Part shown: positions 27,180-36,305 of the stretch, piece after piece
Layout: every line of letters begins with the position of its first letter
Numbering within the stretch: position 1 is the stretch's first letter
Assembly: GCF_947499585.1 (NCBI RefSeq)
Contig: NZ_CANMOO010000001.1
Span: 186,001 to 250,000, forward strand
Direction of reading: 5' to 3'
Source: an uncultured Allomuricauda sp.
GTDB lineage: Bacteria; Bacteroidota; Bacteroidia; Flavobacteriales; Flavobacteriaceae
DNA length: 64,000 nt
The notes under the pieces: model-generated
The model's input: only the letters and a program-made list of their open reading frames with translations
Database searches by the model: none
What the model was told of the DNA's origin: nothing
Position numbers and translations under genes: made by a program

Positions 27180-29099
27180 TTAGTTCCCTTTTAGTTTTGC
27201 CCTATTTCTATAATCAGGAAAGTCTTTATACCAGTCTTTTCTATTTTGCCCTCCAGACAATCCCCATTCTTCAAAATAAAGATAGCCTGTATTTATAGGT
27301 TCTTTTTCTAGTAAAAGTGGGAAAGATTCAATTACGTTAATTGCCCATGGCAGACCGTTCTCAGTTGTATAGCTACCATCTATGTCTGCATTGTTCCCTA
27401 AAACCTCGGGTTGGGAATTACCTAACGTTGTTGGCTCGTAATTGGCTAAATGAATCTCTTTTTCTCTTTCTCCATTGGCTACTAAAAATGGATTAAAAGG
27501 AGCAAAATCCAATGATGTGTCCAAAATTGGGTTGACAAATGTAACTCTCACAATGTTTTCTTGATTAACAAGGGTTGAGTGGTCATCAAATAATGCCACT
27601 ACGGTATGTTGTTGCCCCAACTCTGTTCCATTGTTAGCAAGGTTAAAAACATCTCCTTCTAGAATTTGACCAGTAATGGATGCTACATTATTTGGGTTTA
27701 GACCCTCTATTTCAAAAGCCATACTATTAACAAAGCCTGCGCCATCTGAAGTTACCACGTAGTCAAAATCAATTGCTACCAATTGGTTTGAGGAATTAAA
27801 AATTTTGATTATTGAATAGTCTAACGCTGTATCATTAAAATCATAATCTCCTTTAAAAGGCCAAAGATCTTCAAAGATCAAAGAAGCTTTTGTGGAACTT
27901 GAAGGATAGGTTGTTGAGTATGCTTTTGTTGCATCGTTAGGATATTCATCTACTGAGTCCGTTACGCCGTCTCCATCTTGATCATTGCAAACCTCAATTT
28001 CAGAAAATGTAAACCAATTAGAGTCATTTTGTGAATTGCTTGTTGGGTCATCGATCCTTCGCCAAACAATTTTATCAAAGGTTCCTGAAGTTGCTGAAAT
28101 CAGAATAGAACCATAACCATCTCTATAATATCTTCCCTTAGATCGTGAATCAATGTCTTTGAGTATTCTTTCGGAATCGTCGTAAAAGAATTCGCTTCCT
28201 CCAGATAATATGGTTTCAACGTGCTGCGCACCAACAAACTGATACATTGAAGCATCTACACTTCTAAAATGCATCAACAGGTTTTGAACTGGTGTGTCAA
28301 ATGTCATTTCAAATTCCACATAACCATCTGAATCATTATTGGTATCAATTCTTGAGCTTATCCAGAAATTAAAACCGGAAAATGTGAAAATTGGGGTGGA
28401 AAAGCCAGCACCGGCAAGTGAAAGACGGTTTTTAAGTTCAACTCCGTCCACTGGAGTGGCTGTTATGATCGCCGTTATCCCTTGTTTGGGAAACTGGATA
28501 TTCGAAATGGTGTTGATATCACCGTTGGTCTCAATTATGGTGTTACTTAAATCGGTATAAAATCTTTGGCCATAAACGTTGGCGCAATCAGTATTGCGTT
28601 GACTTTTTTCTGTAGTTATTTTAGAAACAGTTTTCTTACCTGCACTACCATTGTAAGTATAAGAAGCCGAGTTTTGTATTATAGGAACTACAAAATCGTC
28701 AATGTGTTCATTTGATTTTCTAACGATAAATAGGTTGTCAATAATTGATGATAGCGTAACACTTTCTTGGATGGAGCCATTAAAGGGCAATCTTTCAAAA
28801 AGTTTATTGGGTAGCGGGCCAGTAATACTGTCTAAACTATTAATAAGTTCATCACTATAGGCGTAAACTTCGTAAAGTACGTTTGGGGAATTATCGTTTA
28901 TACTGACCGATACTATGGTTTCGGTCTTAAAATCAAAATCAGAAGGGAATTTTAAATCTGTTAAGATTGGGTTCTCAATCGCAGTAGAATCATTGGCTAT
29001 TGACTCAAGATAATCGTTATATTTTTCTTTTAAACAGCCTTGAAATATAAAGGCCGTTATGAAAATAAGAACTAATCTAAAAATTCTGTTCTTCTTCAT
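27180..29099 (-). CDS. LruC domain lipoprotein 1
   Basis: A 639-residue lipoprotein from the ATG at 29099, chosen because MKKNRIFRLVLIFITAFIFQGC is a good lipoprotein signal. It has an N-terminal beta-rich domain, a middle domain resembling a lectin-like jelly roll, a calcium-binding thrombospondin-type stretch (DQDGDGVTDSVDEYPND), and a C-terminal LruC/DUF4842 domain (FEDLWPFKGDYDFNDTALDY). The end carries NTGYLYFEEWGLSGG and DWYKDFPDYRN. LruC is named after a Leptospira lipoprotein; its biochemical role is unknown. The gene is a tandem paralogue of the upstream one with a different middle domain. Confidence 0.82.
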   Translation of the reverse strand: MKKNRIFRLVLIFITAFIFQGCLKEKYNDYLESIANDSTAIENPILTDLKFPSDFDFKTETIVSVSINDNSPNVLYEVYAYSDELINSLDSITGPLPNKLFERLPFNGSIQESVTLSSIIDNLFIVRKSNEHIDDFVVPIIQNSASYTYNGSAGKKTVSKITTEKSQRNTDCANVYGQRFYTDLSNTIIETNGDINTISNIQFPKQGITAIITATPVDGVELKNRLSLAGAGFSTPIFTFSGFNFWISSRIDTNNDSDGYVEFEMTFDTPVQNLLMHFRSVDASMYQFVGAQHVETILSGGSEFFYDDSERILKDIDSRSKGRYYRDGYGSILISATSGTFDKIVWRRIDDPTSNSQNDSNWFTFSEIEVCNDQDGDGVTDSVDEYPNDATKAYSTTYPSSSTKASLIFEDLWPFKGDYDFNDTALDYSIIKIFNSSNQLVAIDFDYVVTSDGAGFVNSMAFEIEGLNPNNVASITGQILEGDVFNLANNGTELGQQHTVVALFDDHSTLVNQENIVRVTFVNPILDTSLDFAPFNPFLVANGEREKEIHLANYEPTTLGNSQPEVLGNNADIDGSYTTENGLPWAINVIESFPLLLEKEPINTGYLYFEEWGLSGGQNRKDWYKDFPDYRNRAKLKGN

Positions 29100-29117
29100 T
29101 GTTGAGAATTTCATTAA

Positions 29118-29219
29118 ATGAACGAAAAAACCTACAAAAACACATATTTTGTCGATAAACAGCATTTCAAAGTTGTAAAAGCAGTTAAAAATGTGGTGAG
29201 GAAAATATTTTGTCCGTAG
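29118..29219 (+). other. Duplicated intergenic element, copy 1, with a possible 33-codon reading frame
   Basis: This stretch upstream of LruC 1 aligns with 31477-31560 upstream of LruC 2. On the plus strand it reads as a 33-codon frame from an ATG to TAG (MNEKTYKNTYFVDKQ...). Several differences between the copies are synonymous in that frame (for example GTA/GTG, GTT/GTG, ACC/ACT), and a plus-strand terminator follows at 29241. It may be a small peptide gene or a conserved regulatory element. Confidence 0.4.
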
Positions 29220-29235
29220 CGTTTTCTATTACGAT

Positions 29236-29268
29236 TAAAAATGCCCCATAAAAGGGGCATTTTTTTTA
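29236..29268. terminator. Terminator downstream of LruC 2
   Basis: The stem ATGCCCC / GGGGCAT is followed by eight T on the plus strand and five T on the minus strand. It closes LruC 2 on the minus strand and could also end a plus-strand transcript from the element at 29118. Confidence 0.8.
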
Positions 29269-29286
29269 TAATTATAACTGAACTGG

Positions 29287-31332
29287 CTAATCTTGCAATA
29301 CAGATTCATTTCTATATCCTGCTGAATCTTTGTACCAATCCTGGAACAAAGTTCCTCCGGAAGTGGCCCATTCATTAAAAAAGTTATAGGCTTGATTTAC
29401 AGGGATATTTTCTTTTGGTGGCTTAAAGTTGTGCATAATATTAATGGCCCAAGGCAGACCAGTATCGGTTTTATAATTTCCATCTTCATCTCTATTTACG
29501 CCTCCTACAGTTGTATCATTTACACCTAAAGTTGTTCTGAATCTATTTGGTAAATGAATCTCCTTACCTCTGTCTCCATTAACAATTATGAATGGGTTAA
29601 AAGGAGCCAAGCCCAACTGGGTGGTCGTAATCGGAGTTGTGAATTTTATAGCGACCGTCGTAGGTACATTCAACATGGCATGGTTATCATCAAATAGTAT
29701 TATTACAGCTCTATTTTGTCCTTGTTCCACTCCATTTGATGCAACATTGATAAAGTCTTCGGTCAAAACAGTTCCTGTAACGGATTCAATTAGACTAGGT
29801 GCTATACTTTCCAGTTCAATACCAAAGGCATTAATAAGGCCAGCTCCGTCAGATGTTACTTCAAAATGTACATCTAATTGCACTGCCATATTATCCGCAT
29901 TCAAAACGGCAACAAATCTGTAATTTACAGCCGTATCATTAAAATCATAATCTCCAAGAAAGGGCCATAAATCTTCAAAAGCTAGAGTTCCCCAGCCATA
30001 TTTACTAGGAGTAAATTGTTCAAAAGCCTTATCTGCATCATCTGGGTATTCATCATTACTATCTGTAATTCCGTCACCATCTGTATCAGGATCAACCGTA
30101 ACTTCATCAAAAATCTTAAATGTTGTCAAGTCATTAATGGCTCTATCATATGTTATGCCTGAAGTAGAATTTGGGCCGTAACGGTATTCCCATCCGCCGG
30201 TTTCGGTATCCATCACAATAAGATTGCTATTTCCTCCATTATTGGCTAACCATAATTCATTGTTTGAGTCAAAAGTCATAGAAGTGGGTTGAAAAGGTAA
30301 ATCTTCACCACTAATTCTTATAGCGTCATAGTCTCCATCAGAATTTAGGTCTAGTCTGTATAATCCGGAAAATGAAGAGAGAAATATGGTGCCATCTTCT
30401 GCAAAAGCCATATCTCCTCCTTGAGTTTTATCAAGGCCATTTATAATCCAGTTTGAAAGTATATTGGCATTTTGGGGATCAATTGTAAAGAGCTTCGCCC
30501 CGGTGGAAAAATATAACAACCCATCTTGCTTGTTATAATCTAATCGAGGCCCTCCGTTTCCTACATTACCTACAGTGGTCCATGTATCATTCACGATATC
30601 GTACCTCATTAAAGGGTAAGGGTTGCTCTTACCAATTGAATAGAGCATGTTATTCTCTTGATCTATTGCTGCGGTCCAACTTCCCATGGGCATATCAGAA
30701 ATAAAGGTATATGCTCCCGTTAGGGGATCTACTTGGAATAAATCACCTCCACCGTTAACACAGTATAAGAAGTCTTCTACCATAGGTTTACCATTGGAGG
30801 CTCTCTTTCCACTGCTATCAGGTGTGTACGTATAGGTAACAAGATTTGAAACGATGTTGACCACTGCTGATGAATACTTAAACCCTTCTTTTCTGCGGAT
30901 GTACAACTTTTCAAAATAGTTTGGAACTACAAAGGAATGTTCAATTTTGCCTCCTGCAGGAACTCCACTGAAAATTAAATGGTTTAAATTATCTACTGAA
31001 ACTTCAAAACCAGTTTCCTCTTCGTCCTCTTCGTTTAAATACGTGATTTGGTTTCCAACAGAAACCTCTTCGTTGTATGCGTAGACATTATACCTAACAT
31101 TGGCAGTATTGTCATTGATGATGAGTTGTATTTGTTTTTCTGTACTAAACTCAAAACCTGATGGAATTTGTAGTTCGGTAATCTCTAATTCGTCTATAGG
31201 GACCTCAATTGGTGTTTCAGGTTCACTTTCTGTATCTGGAACAGAATCATCAAAACTATCCTTTACACATGAGGTGTAGGTCATTGCTATTATAAAACAT
31301 AATGCAGATAAAACAATTTGGGGCGTTTTCAT
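29287..31332 (-). CDS. LruC domain lipoprotein 2 with beta-propeller-like middle
   Basis: A 681-residue lipoprotein (lipobox MTYTSC, Cys22). The N-terminal beta domain is similar to that of LruC 1 (LQIPSGFEFSTEKQIQLIINDNT, compare LKFPSDFDFKTETIVSVSINDN). The middle (about 185-400) has propeller-like repeats (DLFQVDPLTGAYTFI, LMRYDIVNDTWTTVG, LFTIDPQNANILS, LYRLDLNSDGDYD). A calcium-binding DPDTDGDGITDSNDEYPDD stretch leads to the LruC/DUF4842 domain (FEDLWPFLGDYDFNDTAVNY). The last part (FFNEWATSGG, DWYKDSAGYRN) matches LruC 1. Its surface or adhesin role is inferred from architecture only. Confidence 0.82.
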   Translation of the reverse strand: MKTPQIVLSALCFIIAMTYTSCVKDSFDDSVPDTESEPETPIEVPIDELEITELQIPSGFEFSTEKQIQLIINDNTANVRYNVYAYNEEVSVGNQITYLNEEDEEETGFEVSVDNLNHLIFSGVPAGGKIEHSFVVPNYFEKLYIRRKEGFKYSSAVVNIVSNLVTYTYTPDSSGKRASNGKPMVEDFLYCVNGGGDLFQVDPLTGAYTFISDMPMGSWTAAIDQENNMLYSIGKSNPYPLMRYDIVNDTWTTVGNVGNGGPRLDYNKQDGLLYFSTGAKLFTIDPQNANILSNWIINGLDKTQGGDMAFAEDGTIFLSSFSGLYRLDLNSDGDYDAIRISGEDLPFQPTSMTFDSNNELWLANNGGNSNLIVMDTETGGWEYRYGPNSTSGITYDRAINDLTTFKIFDEVTVDPDTDGDGITDSNDEYPDDADKAFEQFTPSKYGWGTLAFEDLWPFLGDYDFNDTAVNYRFVAVLNADNMAVQLDVHFEVTSDGAGLINAFGIELESIAPSLIESVTGTVLTEDFINVASNGVEQGQNRAVIILFDDNHAMLNVPTTVAIKFTTPITTTQLGLAPFNPFIIVNGDRGKEIHLPNRFRTTLGVNDTTVGGVNRDEDGNYKTDTGLPWAINIMHNFKPPKENIPVNQAYNFFNEWATSGGTLFQDWYKDSAGYRNESVLQD

Positions 31333-31476
31333 CTTTGTAAATATTTGCTGGATTTACTATCCGAATTTTGATTAAAAGTATTTACTATTTAAGGGTCAAT
31401 ATTTTAGTTTTAGGCGGTTTACTTCAATGTGTCGGTAAACGGTATCTTTTATTCGTTAAAATAATTTCAACTTTAT

Positions 31477-31560
31477 TTGAACGAAAAAACTTACAAAAAC
31501 GTATATGTGATCGATAACCGAACGTCTTAAGTTGTGAAAGAAGTGAAATCTGTGGTAATA
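31477..31560 (+). other. Duplicated intergenic element, copy 2
   Basis: Aligns with 29118-29219: TTGAACGAAAAAACTTACAA corresponds to ATGAACGAAAAAACCTACAA, and the later part to GTTGTAAAAGCAGTTAAA. In the frame open in copy 1 this copy starts with TTG and meets a TAA after 17 codons. Here it lies 145 bases from the LruC 2 start, against 19 bases for copy 1, so spacing to the gene is not conserved. Confidence 0.35.
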
Positions 31561-31586
31561 GGTGGGTAATTGAAAAATGGGAAGAA

Positions 31587-32276
31587 TTACCTAAAAGCCT
31601 TTCTTTTTCCGATTAAAAGACCAACAATGAAAAGTAGATACATTAAGGCTATAAAGGTCAGTAATGTAATTCTGAGATGATACTGAGTTGAAATACTCAG
31701 GTTAAAATAATCTGAAAGTAAAATAAAAGGGAAAAAAGCATAAAAAACAAACAGGCCTGTACTTACCCAATACAGCAAATTGTGTTTTTGAGGGTAAGGA
31801 TTGTCTTCTGATTTTTTCTCTTTGAAATAAAGTATGATCGCAAAAACTAAAATTAATGAACCGATAGCATGCGCATAGGTTAGTTGTTTGTGCAATGGAT
31901 TTTGAATGAAAGTGTTAACTAAATAGGACAATGAGCATAGATAAGCCCCATACTCAATTACTTTTTTTGAAGATTTGTTTTTAAGGGTTTTCCAATACAC
32001 CCAGTAGAAGAAAAGAAAAGTAACTATTTGATAAACATTATAGATAATGACGTTATGCCAATTATATCTGTCATCTGAAAAAAACTGAAAATCTGCATGA
32101 TTTTTAATAAAGTAACCCAAGAGCTCAGTAAAAAAAGTATAGATGATAAGTATAGGCAGATATTTCAATACGGTATCAAAATATCTTTTATACCTATAAA
32201 CAGCAACCAACCATGTAACAAAATAAATGGCTAGAAAATACTGATTTTTTAGAAAAATGATGAGCTCTTGGATCAT
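31587..32276 (-). CDS. Seven-segment membrane protein of unknown function
   Basis: A 229-residue integral membrane protein with about seven hydrophobic segments (for example YFLAIYFVTWLVAVY, YLPILIIYTFFTELLGYF, IGSLILVFAIILYF, LLTFIALMYLLFIVGLLIG). I do not recognise a family signature; the layout recalls YhhN-like or uncharacterised flavobacterial membrane proteins. It follows the lipoprotein gene at 32283 by six bases and is probably translated with it. Confidence 0.6.
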   Translation of the reverse strand: MIQELIIFLKNQYFLAIYFVTWLVAVYRYKRYFDTVLKYLPILIIYTFFTELLGYFIKNHADFQFFSDDRYNWHNVIIYNVYQIVTFLFFYWVYWKTLKNKSSKKVIEYGAYLCSLSYLVNTFIQNPLHKQLTYAHAIGSLILVFAIILYFKEKKSEDNPYPQKHNLLYWVSTGLFVFYAFFPFILLSDYFNLSISTQYHLRITLLTFIALMYLLFIVGLLIGKRKAFR

Positions 32277-32282
32277 CTTAAG

Positions 32283-32948
32283 TTAAAAATCGTTGTTTGG
32301 TGGAGGTCCCGAATTCCCGTGATTCATATTCAAACTTTGACCCTTGAATAGCACAGGAGGTGCAGAAAGACTAGGAACAAAACTTGCATATGACTTTTCA
32401 TCGTTTTTAGAAATACCGCCCATACCTTTGACATTAACAGCATCCTTAATCAATTTGGCCTCGCCATCTTCTCCTATATAAAATCCATAATCCAAATCAT
32501 CAATTTTTATAGTTGGAAGTATGAAAATAGAGTTTTGTCTTGGGTGTACCACTTTCTGTCCATCGGGGAGCTTTTCTTTATCTGGATAATTGGCAAAATA
32601 AAAACGAATTGTGGAAATATCGACTTTGGCATCTTTTGCCTCTTGCTCAATGAATGCAATATACTGTTTGATGGTTTTATAATCCCAAGAAGCATATCTA
32701 GCTGCTTCAAACTTTTCGTCATTGTTTTCTTCCCTTTCATACGATTTTATGAGTTCTACCCTGTTCTTTGAATAGTTGTCATACAATTTTTTAGATTCTT
32801 CTAAGGAAATAATTTGTTTGGGTGGTTTTACTCTTTCTTGAGGTTCTTCATGTGGCTCTTCATCTTTTTTTGGTTTTTCGTGGCAAGCTCCTAAAATAAG
32901 AAGCATTGAACCCAACAGAAGAGTGGTTGCTTTTCTTGCGTTTTTCAT
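32283..32948 (-). CDS. Lipoprotein of unknown function
   Basis: A 221-residue lipoprotein (lipobox LILGACH, Cys22). An acidic and proline-rich linker (KPKKDEEPHEEPQERVKPPK) is followed by a helical charged part and a globular region with TIRFYFANYPDKEKLPDGQ, RQNSIFILPTI and YGFYIGEDGEAKLIKD. I do not recognise the family. It is the first gene of a pair with the membrane protein that follows, and is separated from rho by the rho terminator. Confidence 0.6.
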   Translation of the reverse strand: MKNARKATTLLLGSMLLILGACHEKPKKDEEPHEEPQERVKPPKQIISLEESKKLYDNYSKNRVELIKSYEREENNDEKFEAARYASWDYKTIKQYIAFIEQEAKDAKVDISTIRFYFANYPDKEKLPDGQKVVHPRQNSIFILPTIKIDDLDYGFYIGEDGEAKLIKDAVNVKGMGGISKNDEKSYASFVPSLSAPPVLFKGQSLNMNHGNSGPPPNNDF

Positions 32949-33021
32949 TTTGTAAGTGTTTTAGTGTTCATAGTATGGGGAAACTGCACTAAAGATATGT
33001 TTTTTCTTCAGAATTAGTACA

Positions 33022-33057
33022 TAAAAAAACCCTTTGATGTGACTCAAAGGGTTTTAA
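33022..33057. terminator. rho terminator
   Basis: The stem AAAACCCTTTGA / TCAAAGGGTTTT with a six-base loop is followed on the minus strand by seven T. It lies 36 bases after the rho stop codon. Confidence 0.85.
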
Positions 33058-33092
33058 AACTATACTGTTTTCAGGGTTTTACAAACTCAGAG

Positions 33093-34685
33093 CTATTGAC
33101 TCATGGTTAACAAAAACTCTTCATTGTTTTTGGTTTGCTTTATGCGTTGTTCCATAAACTCCATTGCTTCTACAGGATTCATATCTGCTAAATATTTTCG
33201 CATGATCCACATGCGTTGTATGGTAGTGGCATCCAATAAAAGATCGTCTCTACGTGTAGAGGAAGAGATAAGGTCGATAGCTGGGAATATTCTACGGTTA
33301 GAAATCCTTCTATCCAACTGCAGCTCCATATTACCGGTACCCTTAAATTCTTCAAAGATCACTTCGTCCATTTTAGAACCGGTTTCCGTTAAAGCTGTAG
33401 CGATAATAGAAAGTGATCCACCATTTTCAATATTTCGTGCCGCACCAAAGAAACGTTTTGGTTTATGTAATGCATTGGCATCCACACCACCACTCAATAC
33501 CTTACCTGAAGCAGGCTGCACGGTATTGTAAGCTCGTGCCAATCGTGTAATGGAATCTAAAAGGATAACCACATCATGTCCACATTCTACCAAGCGTTTT
33601 GCTTTTTCCAATACAATATTTGCAACACGTACATGTTCCGTAGCTTCTTTGTCAAAAGTAGAAGCAACAACTTCACCGCGTACATTACGTTGCATATCTG
33701 TAACTTCCTCTGGACGCTCATCTATAAGAAGGATAATTTGATATACTTCTGGATGGTTCGCAGCAATTGCATTGGCGATATCCTTAAGTAGCATGGTTTT
33801 ACCCGTTTTTGGTTGGGAGACAATCATGCCACGCTGTCCTTTACCTATAGGTGAGAACAAATCCATTATCCTAGTGGATAATGTACTTTGCCTCTCTGCC
33901 AATTTAAATTTTTCTTTTGGGAATAGTGGAGTAAGGTGTTCAAAGGACACTCTATCCCTAACCACTTGTGGGTCTAACCCATTTATTTTACTGACCTTAA
34001 TAAGGGGGAAATACTTCTCTCCCTCTTTAGGAGGTCTAACGTTACCAAGTACGGTGTCTCCTGTCTTTAGGCCAAATAACCTAATCTGCGACTGGGAAAC
34101 ATAGATATCATCGGGAGAAGACAAATAATTGTAGTCAGAAGAACGTAAAAAGCCATAACCGTCCTGCATAATGTCAAGAACGCCTTCGCTTTCAATAATA
34201 CTATCAAACTCAAATTCAGGTTCTTTATACCTGTTTTTTAAGTCTTTATCAAAATTGCTGCTCTTTTTTTCGTGGCCGCTATTTCTTTGATGTGGATTGT
34301 TTCTTCTGCTGTTTTGAGGTTTTTGAGATCCACCTTGTTTGTGCGGCTCCCTTTTATTGGGCTGCGCTACTGGCGTATTCTCTTTTTTCTCAACAGTTTC
34401 AGACTCTGCTTTTACCTTTGCAGGTTCAACAACAGTTTCCGAAACAGTTTCTTTTATTTCTTTTTTTGGTCTTGGAGCTCTTTCTTTTCTAGGTTTTGGA
34501 GCAACTTTTTCTTTTGGTGCTACAGCGCTCTCTTGTACCACTTTTGGGTTAGACGCTTGCACATCAAGTATCTGGTAGACTAAGTCCAGTTTTTTTTGAG
34601 TCTTAAATTTTGGGACATTGAGGCCTTTTGCAATTTCCTGCAATTCAGGAAGCTTTTTAGCTTTTAGATCTGAAATCTCGAACAT
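33093..34685 (-). CDS. rho: Transcription termination factor Rho
   Basis: Hexameric RNA helicase that ends transcription. The 530-residue chain is longer than E. coli Rho (419) because of an insertion at about 50-150, rich in Lys, Arg, Glu, Asn and Pro ([33 protein letters not shown]). A Rho_N domain ([18 protein letters not shown]) starts the chain. The RNA-binding cold-shock-like domain is about 165-245 ([20 protein letters not shown]). The ATPase has [10 protein letters not shown] with Lys296, and Walker [17 protein letters not shown]. Such insertions are known in Bacteroidota Rho and probably bind RNA. Confidence 0.96.
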   Translation of the reverse strand: MFEISDLKAKKLPELQEIAKGLNVPKFKTQKKLDLVYQILDVQASNPKVVQESAVAPKEKVAPKPRKERAPRPKKEIKETVSETVVEPAKVKAESETVEKKENTPVAQPNKREPHKQGGSQKPQNSRRNNPHQRNSGHEKKSSNFDKDLKNRYKEPEFEFDSIIESEGVLDIMQDGYGFLRSSDYNYLSSPDDIYVSQSQIRLFGLKTGDTVLGNVRPPKEGEKYFPLIKVSKINGLDPQVVRDRVSFEHLTPLFPKEKFKLAERQSTLSTRIMDLFSPIGKGQRGMIVSQPKTGKTMLLKDIANAIAANHPEVYQIILLIDERPEEVTDMQRNVRGEVVASTFDKEATEHVRVANIVLEKAKRLVECGHDVVILLDSITRLARAYNTVQPASGKVLSGGVDANALHKPKRFFGAARNIENGGSLSIIATALTETGSKMDEVIFEEFKGTGNMELQLDRRISNRRIFPAIDLISSSTRRDDLLLDATTIQRMWIMRKYLADMNPVEAMEFMEQRIKQTKNNEEFLLTMSQ

Positions 34686-34847
34686 TAAGTAATGAATAAA
34701 TTAAACTTGTATAATGTGTATAATTGAAGTAAAAAGTTATTGGGGTACTACGATAGGAAAGATTTCCCTGGGTAAGTGCTTTGCTAATAACGACACAAGT
34801 ATACAAATTATTTTTCAACAATAGGGGTCATTTACCGAAAAGACACT

Positions 34848-34855
34848 TATTTTTG
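34848..34855 (+). promoter_or_regulatory. -7 promoter element of the DUF4293 gene
   Basis: TATTTTTG is an exact match to TAnnTTTG, 22 bases before the ATG at 34878. It lies in the divergent spacer between rho and this gene. No convincing -33 element was found. Confidence 0.45.
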
Positions 34856-34877
34856 CCATCCGATATCAATTTAAACA

Positions 34878-35288
34878 ATGATTCAACGAATTCAAACATT
34901 TTTTTTGGGGTTAGTGGCACTAATTGCTGGTGCATTGCCGTTTGTATTGAATTTATGGGTTGATGGTGATGGAACAAAGTTTTTTGCCAAGAGCGAGTTG
35001 TGGATCAGTATTGCTTTTTACGCCTCGGCAGCTTTGGCCTTGATTTCGATTTTTATGTACAATAACAGACAAAATCAATTTGTGATAAACAGATTGAATA
35101 TGATATTGAATCTTTTTTTACTAGGATTTTTCGTTTACCGATCGCTAAACTTATCCGGAGAAAATGTTATTTCTGAGAAGGGTATTGGGATGCTGATTCC
35201 TGTATTTTCTATCGTTTTTCTAGTTCTGGCCAACAGAGCTATCAAAAAGGATGAAGATCTTGTAAAATCTGTTGATCGCTTACGTTAA
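34878..35288 (+). CDS. DUF4293 membrane protein
   Basis: A 136-residue protein with four membrane segments (FFLGLVALIAGALPFVL, WISIAFYASAALALISIF, MILNLFLLGFFVY, GMLIPVFSIVFLVLANRAI), starting MIQRIQTFFLGL and ending in IKKDEDLVKSVDRLR. This matches DUF4293, a Bacteroidota-specific family of unknown function often found next to rho, as here. Confidence 0.85.
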   Translation: MIQRIQTFFLGLVALIAGALPFVLNLWVDGDGTKFFAKSELWISIAFYASAALALISIFMYNNRQNQFVINRLNMILNLFLLGFFVYRSLNLSGENVISEKGIGMLIPVFSIVFLVLANRAIKKDEDLVKSVDRLR

Positions 35289-35315
35289 ACCTAACATCTT
35301 AGTAGTATTAGTGCG

Positions 35316-35346
35316 AGAAAAACCCGGCCTTGGCCGGGTTTTTTAT
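35316..35346. terminator. Bidirectional terminator
   Basis: The stem AACCCGGCC-TT-GGCCGGGTT, with flanking A and T runs, lies between the convergent DUF4293 and DUF6503-like genes. Confidence 0.9.
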
Positions 35347-35372
35347 TTATTCTAATCTAAAAGGATTTCAAA

Positions 35373-36224
35373 CTATTGCATTAATGTTTCCTCGGTAAAC
35401 CCATTACTAAATTTTACATTGGTCATTGTCTGTACAAGATTTGGCTCCTCAGAATAACCTTGCTCGCTTGGCATAAAATAGGAGCGCTTGGTTGAAATCA
35501 TTTGTCCCTCTATGTCTTCGTATTCATAGTTTGCAATGATTACGGGTTCTTCTACACCTAAGAATGGCAATGAAAAGAAAAACCTGTCAATTAGTTTGGT
35601 TTCTGGATTAACATATAAGATATAAATATCATTTTGCTCTTTTCCAGTTACTTCTGGGTCATAGGTCACATGAACTTTGTCATACATCTTTCCATTATAT
35701 TCCTCTTGCCCAAGGTATTTGGCAACGGTGCCTTTATCATTAAGTTTATAAGGCATAGTGAACCAATAATAATTTGCCCTTCTAAGGAAATCACCAGTAC
35801 CTACCAATTGAGGGTCTTCGGATTTCTTTCCATTTACCAAGACTAACGTCTCTTTGCCATCAAAACATTGAATAACTTCTCCTGGCTTATCTGGCATTAC
35901 ATTGATCTGATGTTGGGAGTACTTTCCGTATGAAGCTTCGGAATTAAAAATGTAGCGTTCTGTGGATACGTCAGCCTTTTCATTTGATCTATAATCATAA
36001 GTGTATTCAACGTCTCCTTTTTTCCATAAATCGTTCCAACCACCATGCGCATGGGCAACAGCAGCTAAGACTGTCATTGGTTCGTTGGTGTCATAAATGG
36101 GAGCTTTAGAAACTTCTTCAACAGCTTCAATAACAGTTGTTTCTGCTTTTTTAGCTTTTTGTGCACAAGAGGCCAAAAGTAAAAATGTAGTAATAGTTAA
36201 CAGTTTTAAACTAAGTTTTTTCAT
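35373..36224 (-). CDS. DUF6503-like lipoprotein
   Basis: A 283-residue lipoprotein (lipobox LLASCA). The mature part contains AHGGWNDLWKKGDVEYTYDY, GEVIQCFDGKETLVLVNGK, YYWFTMPYKLNDKGTVAKYL, YDKVHVTYDP and LYVNPETKLIDRFFF. This is the lipoprotein-carrier-like beta fold I associate with DUF6503; the assignment is by pattern. A LolA/LolB-like scaffold is possible. Ligand and function are unknown. Confidence 0.7.
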   Translation of the reverse strand: MKKLSLKLLTITTFLLLASCAQKAKKAETTVIEAVEEVSKAPIYDTNEPMTVLAAVAHAHGGWNDLWKKGDVEYTYDYRSNEKADVSTERYIFNSEASYGKYSQHQINVMPDKPGEVIQCFDGKETLVLVNGKKSEDPQLVGTGDFLRRANYYWFTMPYKLNDKGTVAKYLGQEEYNGKMYDKVHVTYDPEVTGKEQNDIYILYVNPETKLIDRFFFSLPFLGVEEPVIIANYEYEDIEGQMISTKRSYFMPSEQGYSEEPNLVQTMTNVKFSNGFTEETLMQ

Positions 36225-36305
36225 GTTGTTTTGAATAATTGTTTACCCACTTAGACGTAATAGGTTTAAAAATCTTACCGTTAATAAAGGTAAAGGAGGA
36301 AGAAA

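Noticed and set aside
29100..29165. Longer N terminus for LruC lipoprotein 1
   Set aside because: The extension would be encoded by the antisense of the duplicated intergenic element and would bury the lipoprotein signal.
33103..34583. Several plus-strand frames inside rho
   Set aside because: All are antisense to the conserved ATPase or to the basic insertion of Rho; none has domain content.
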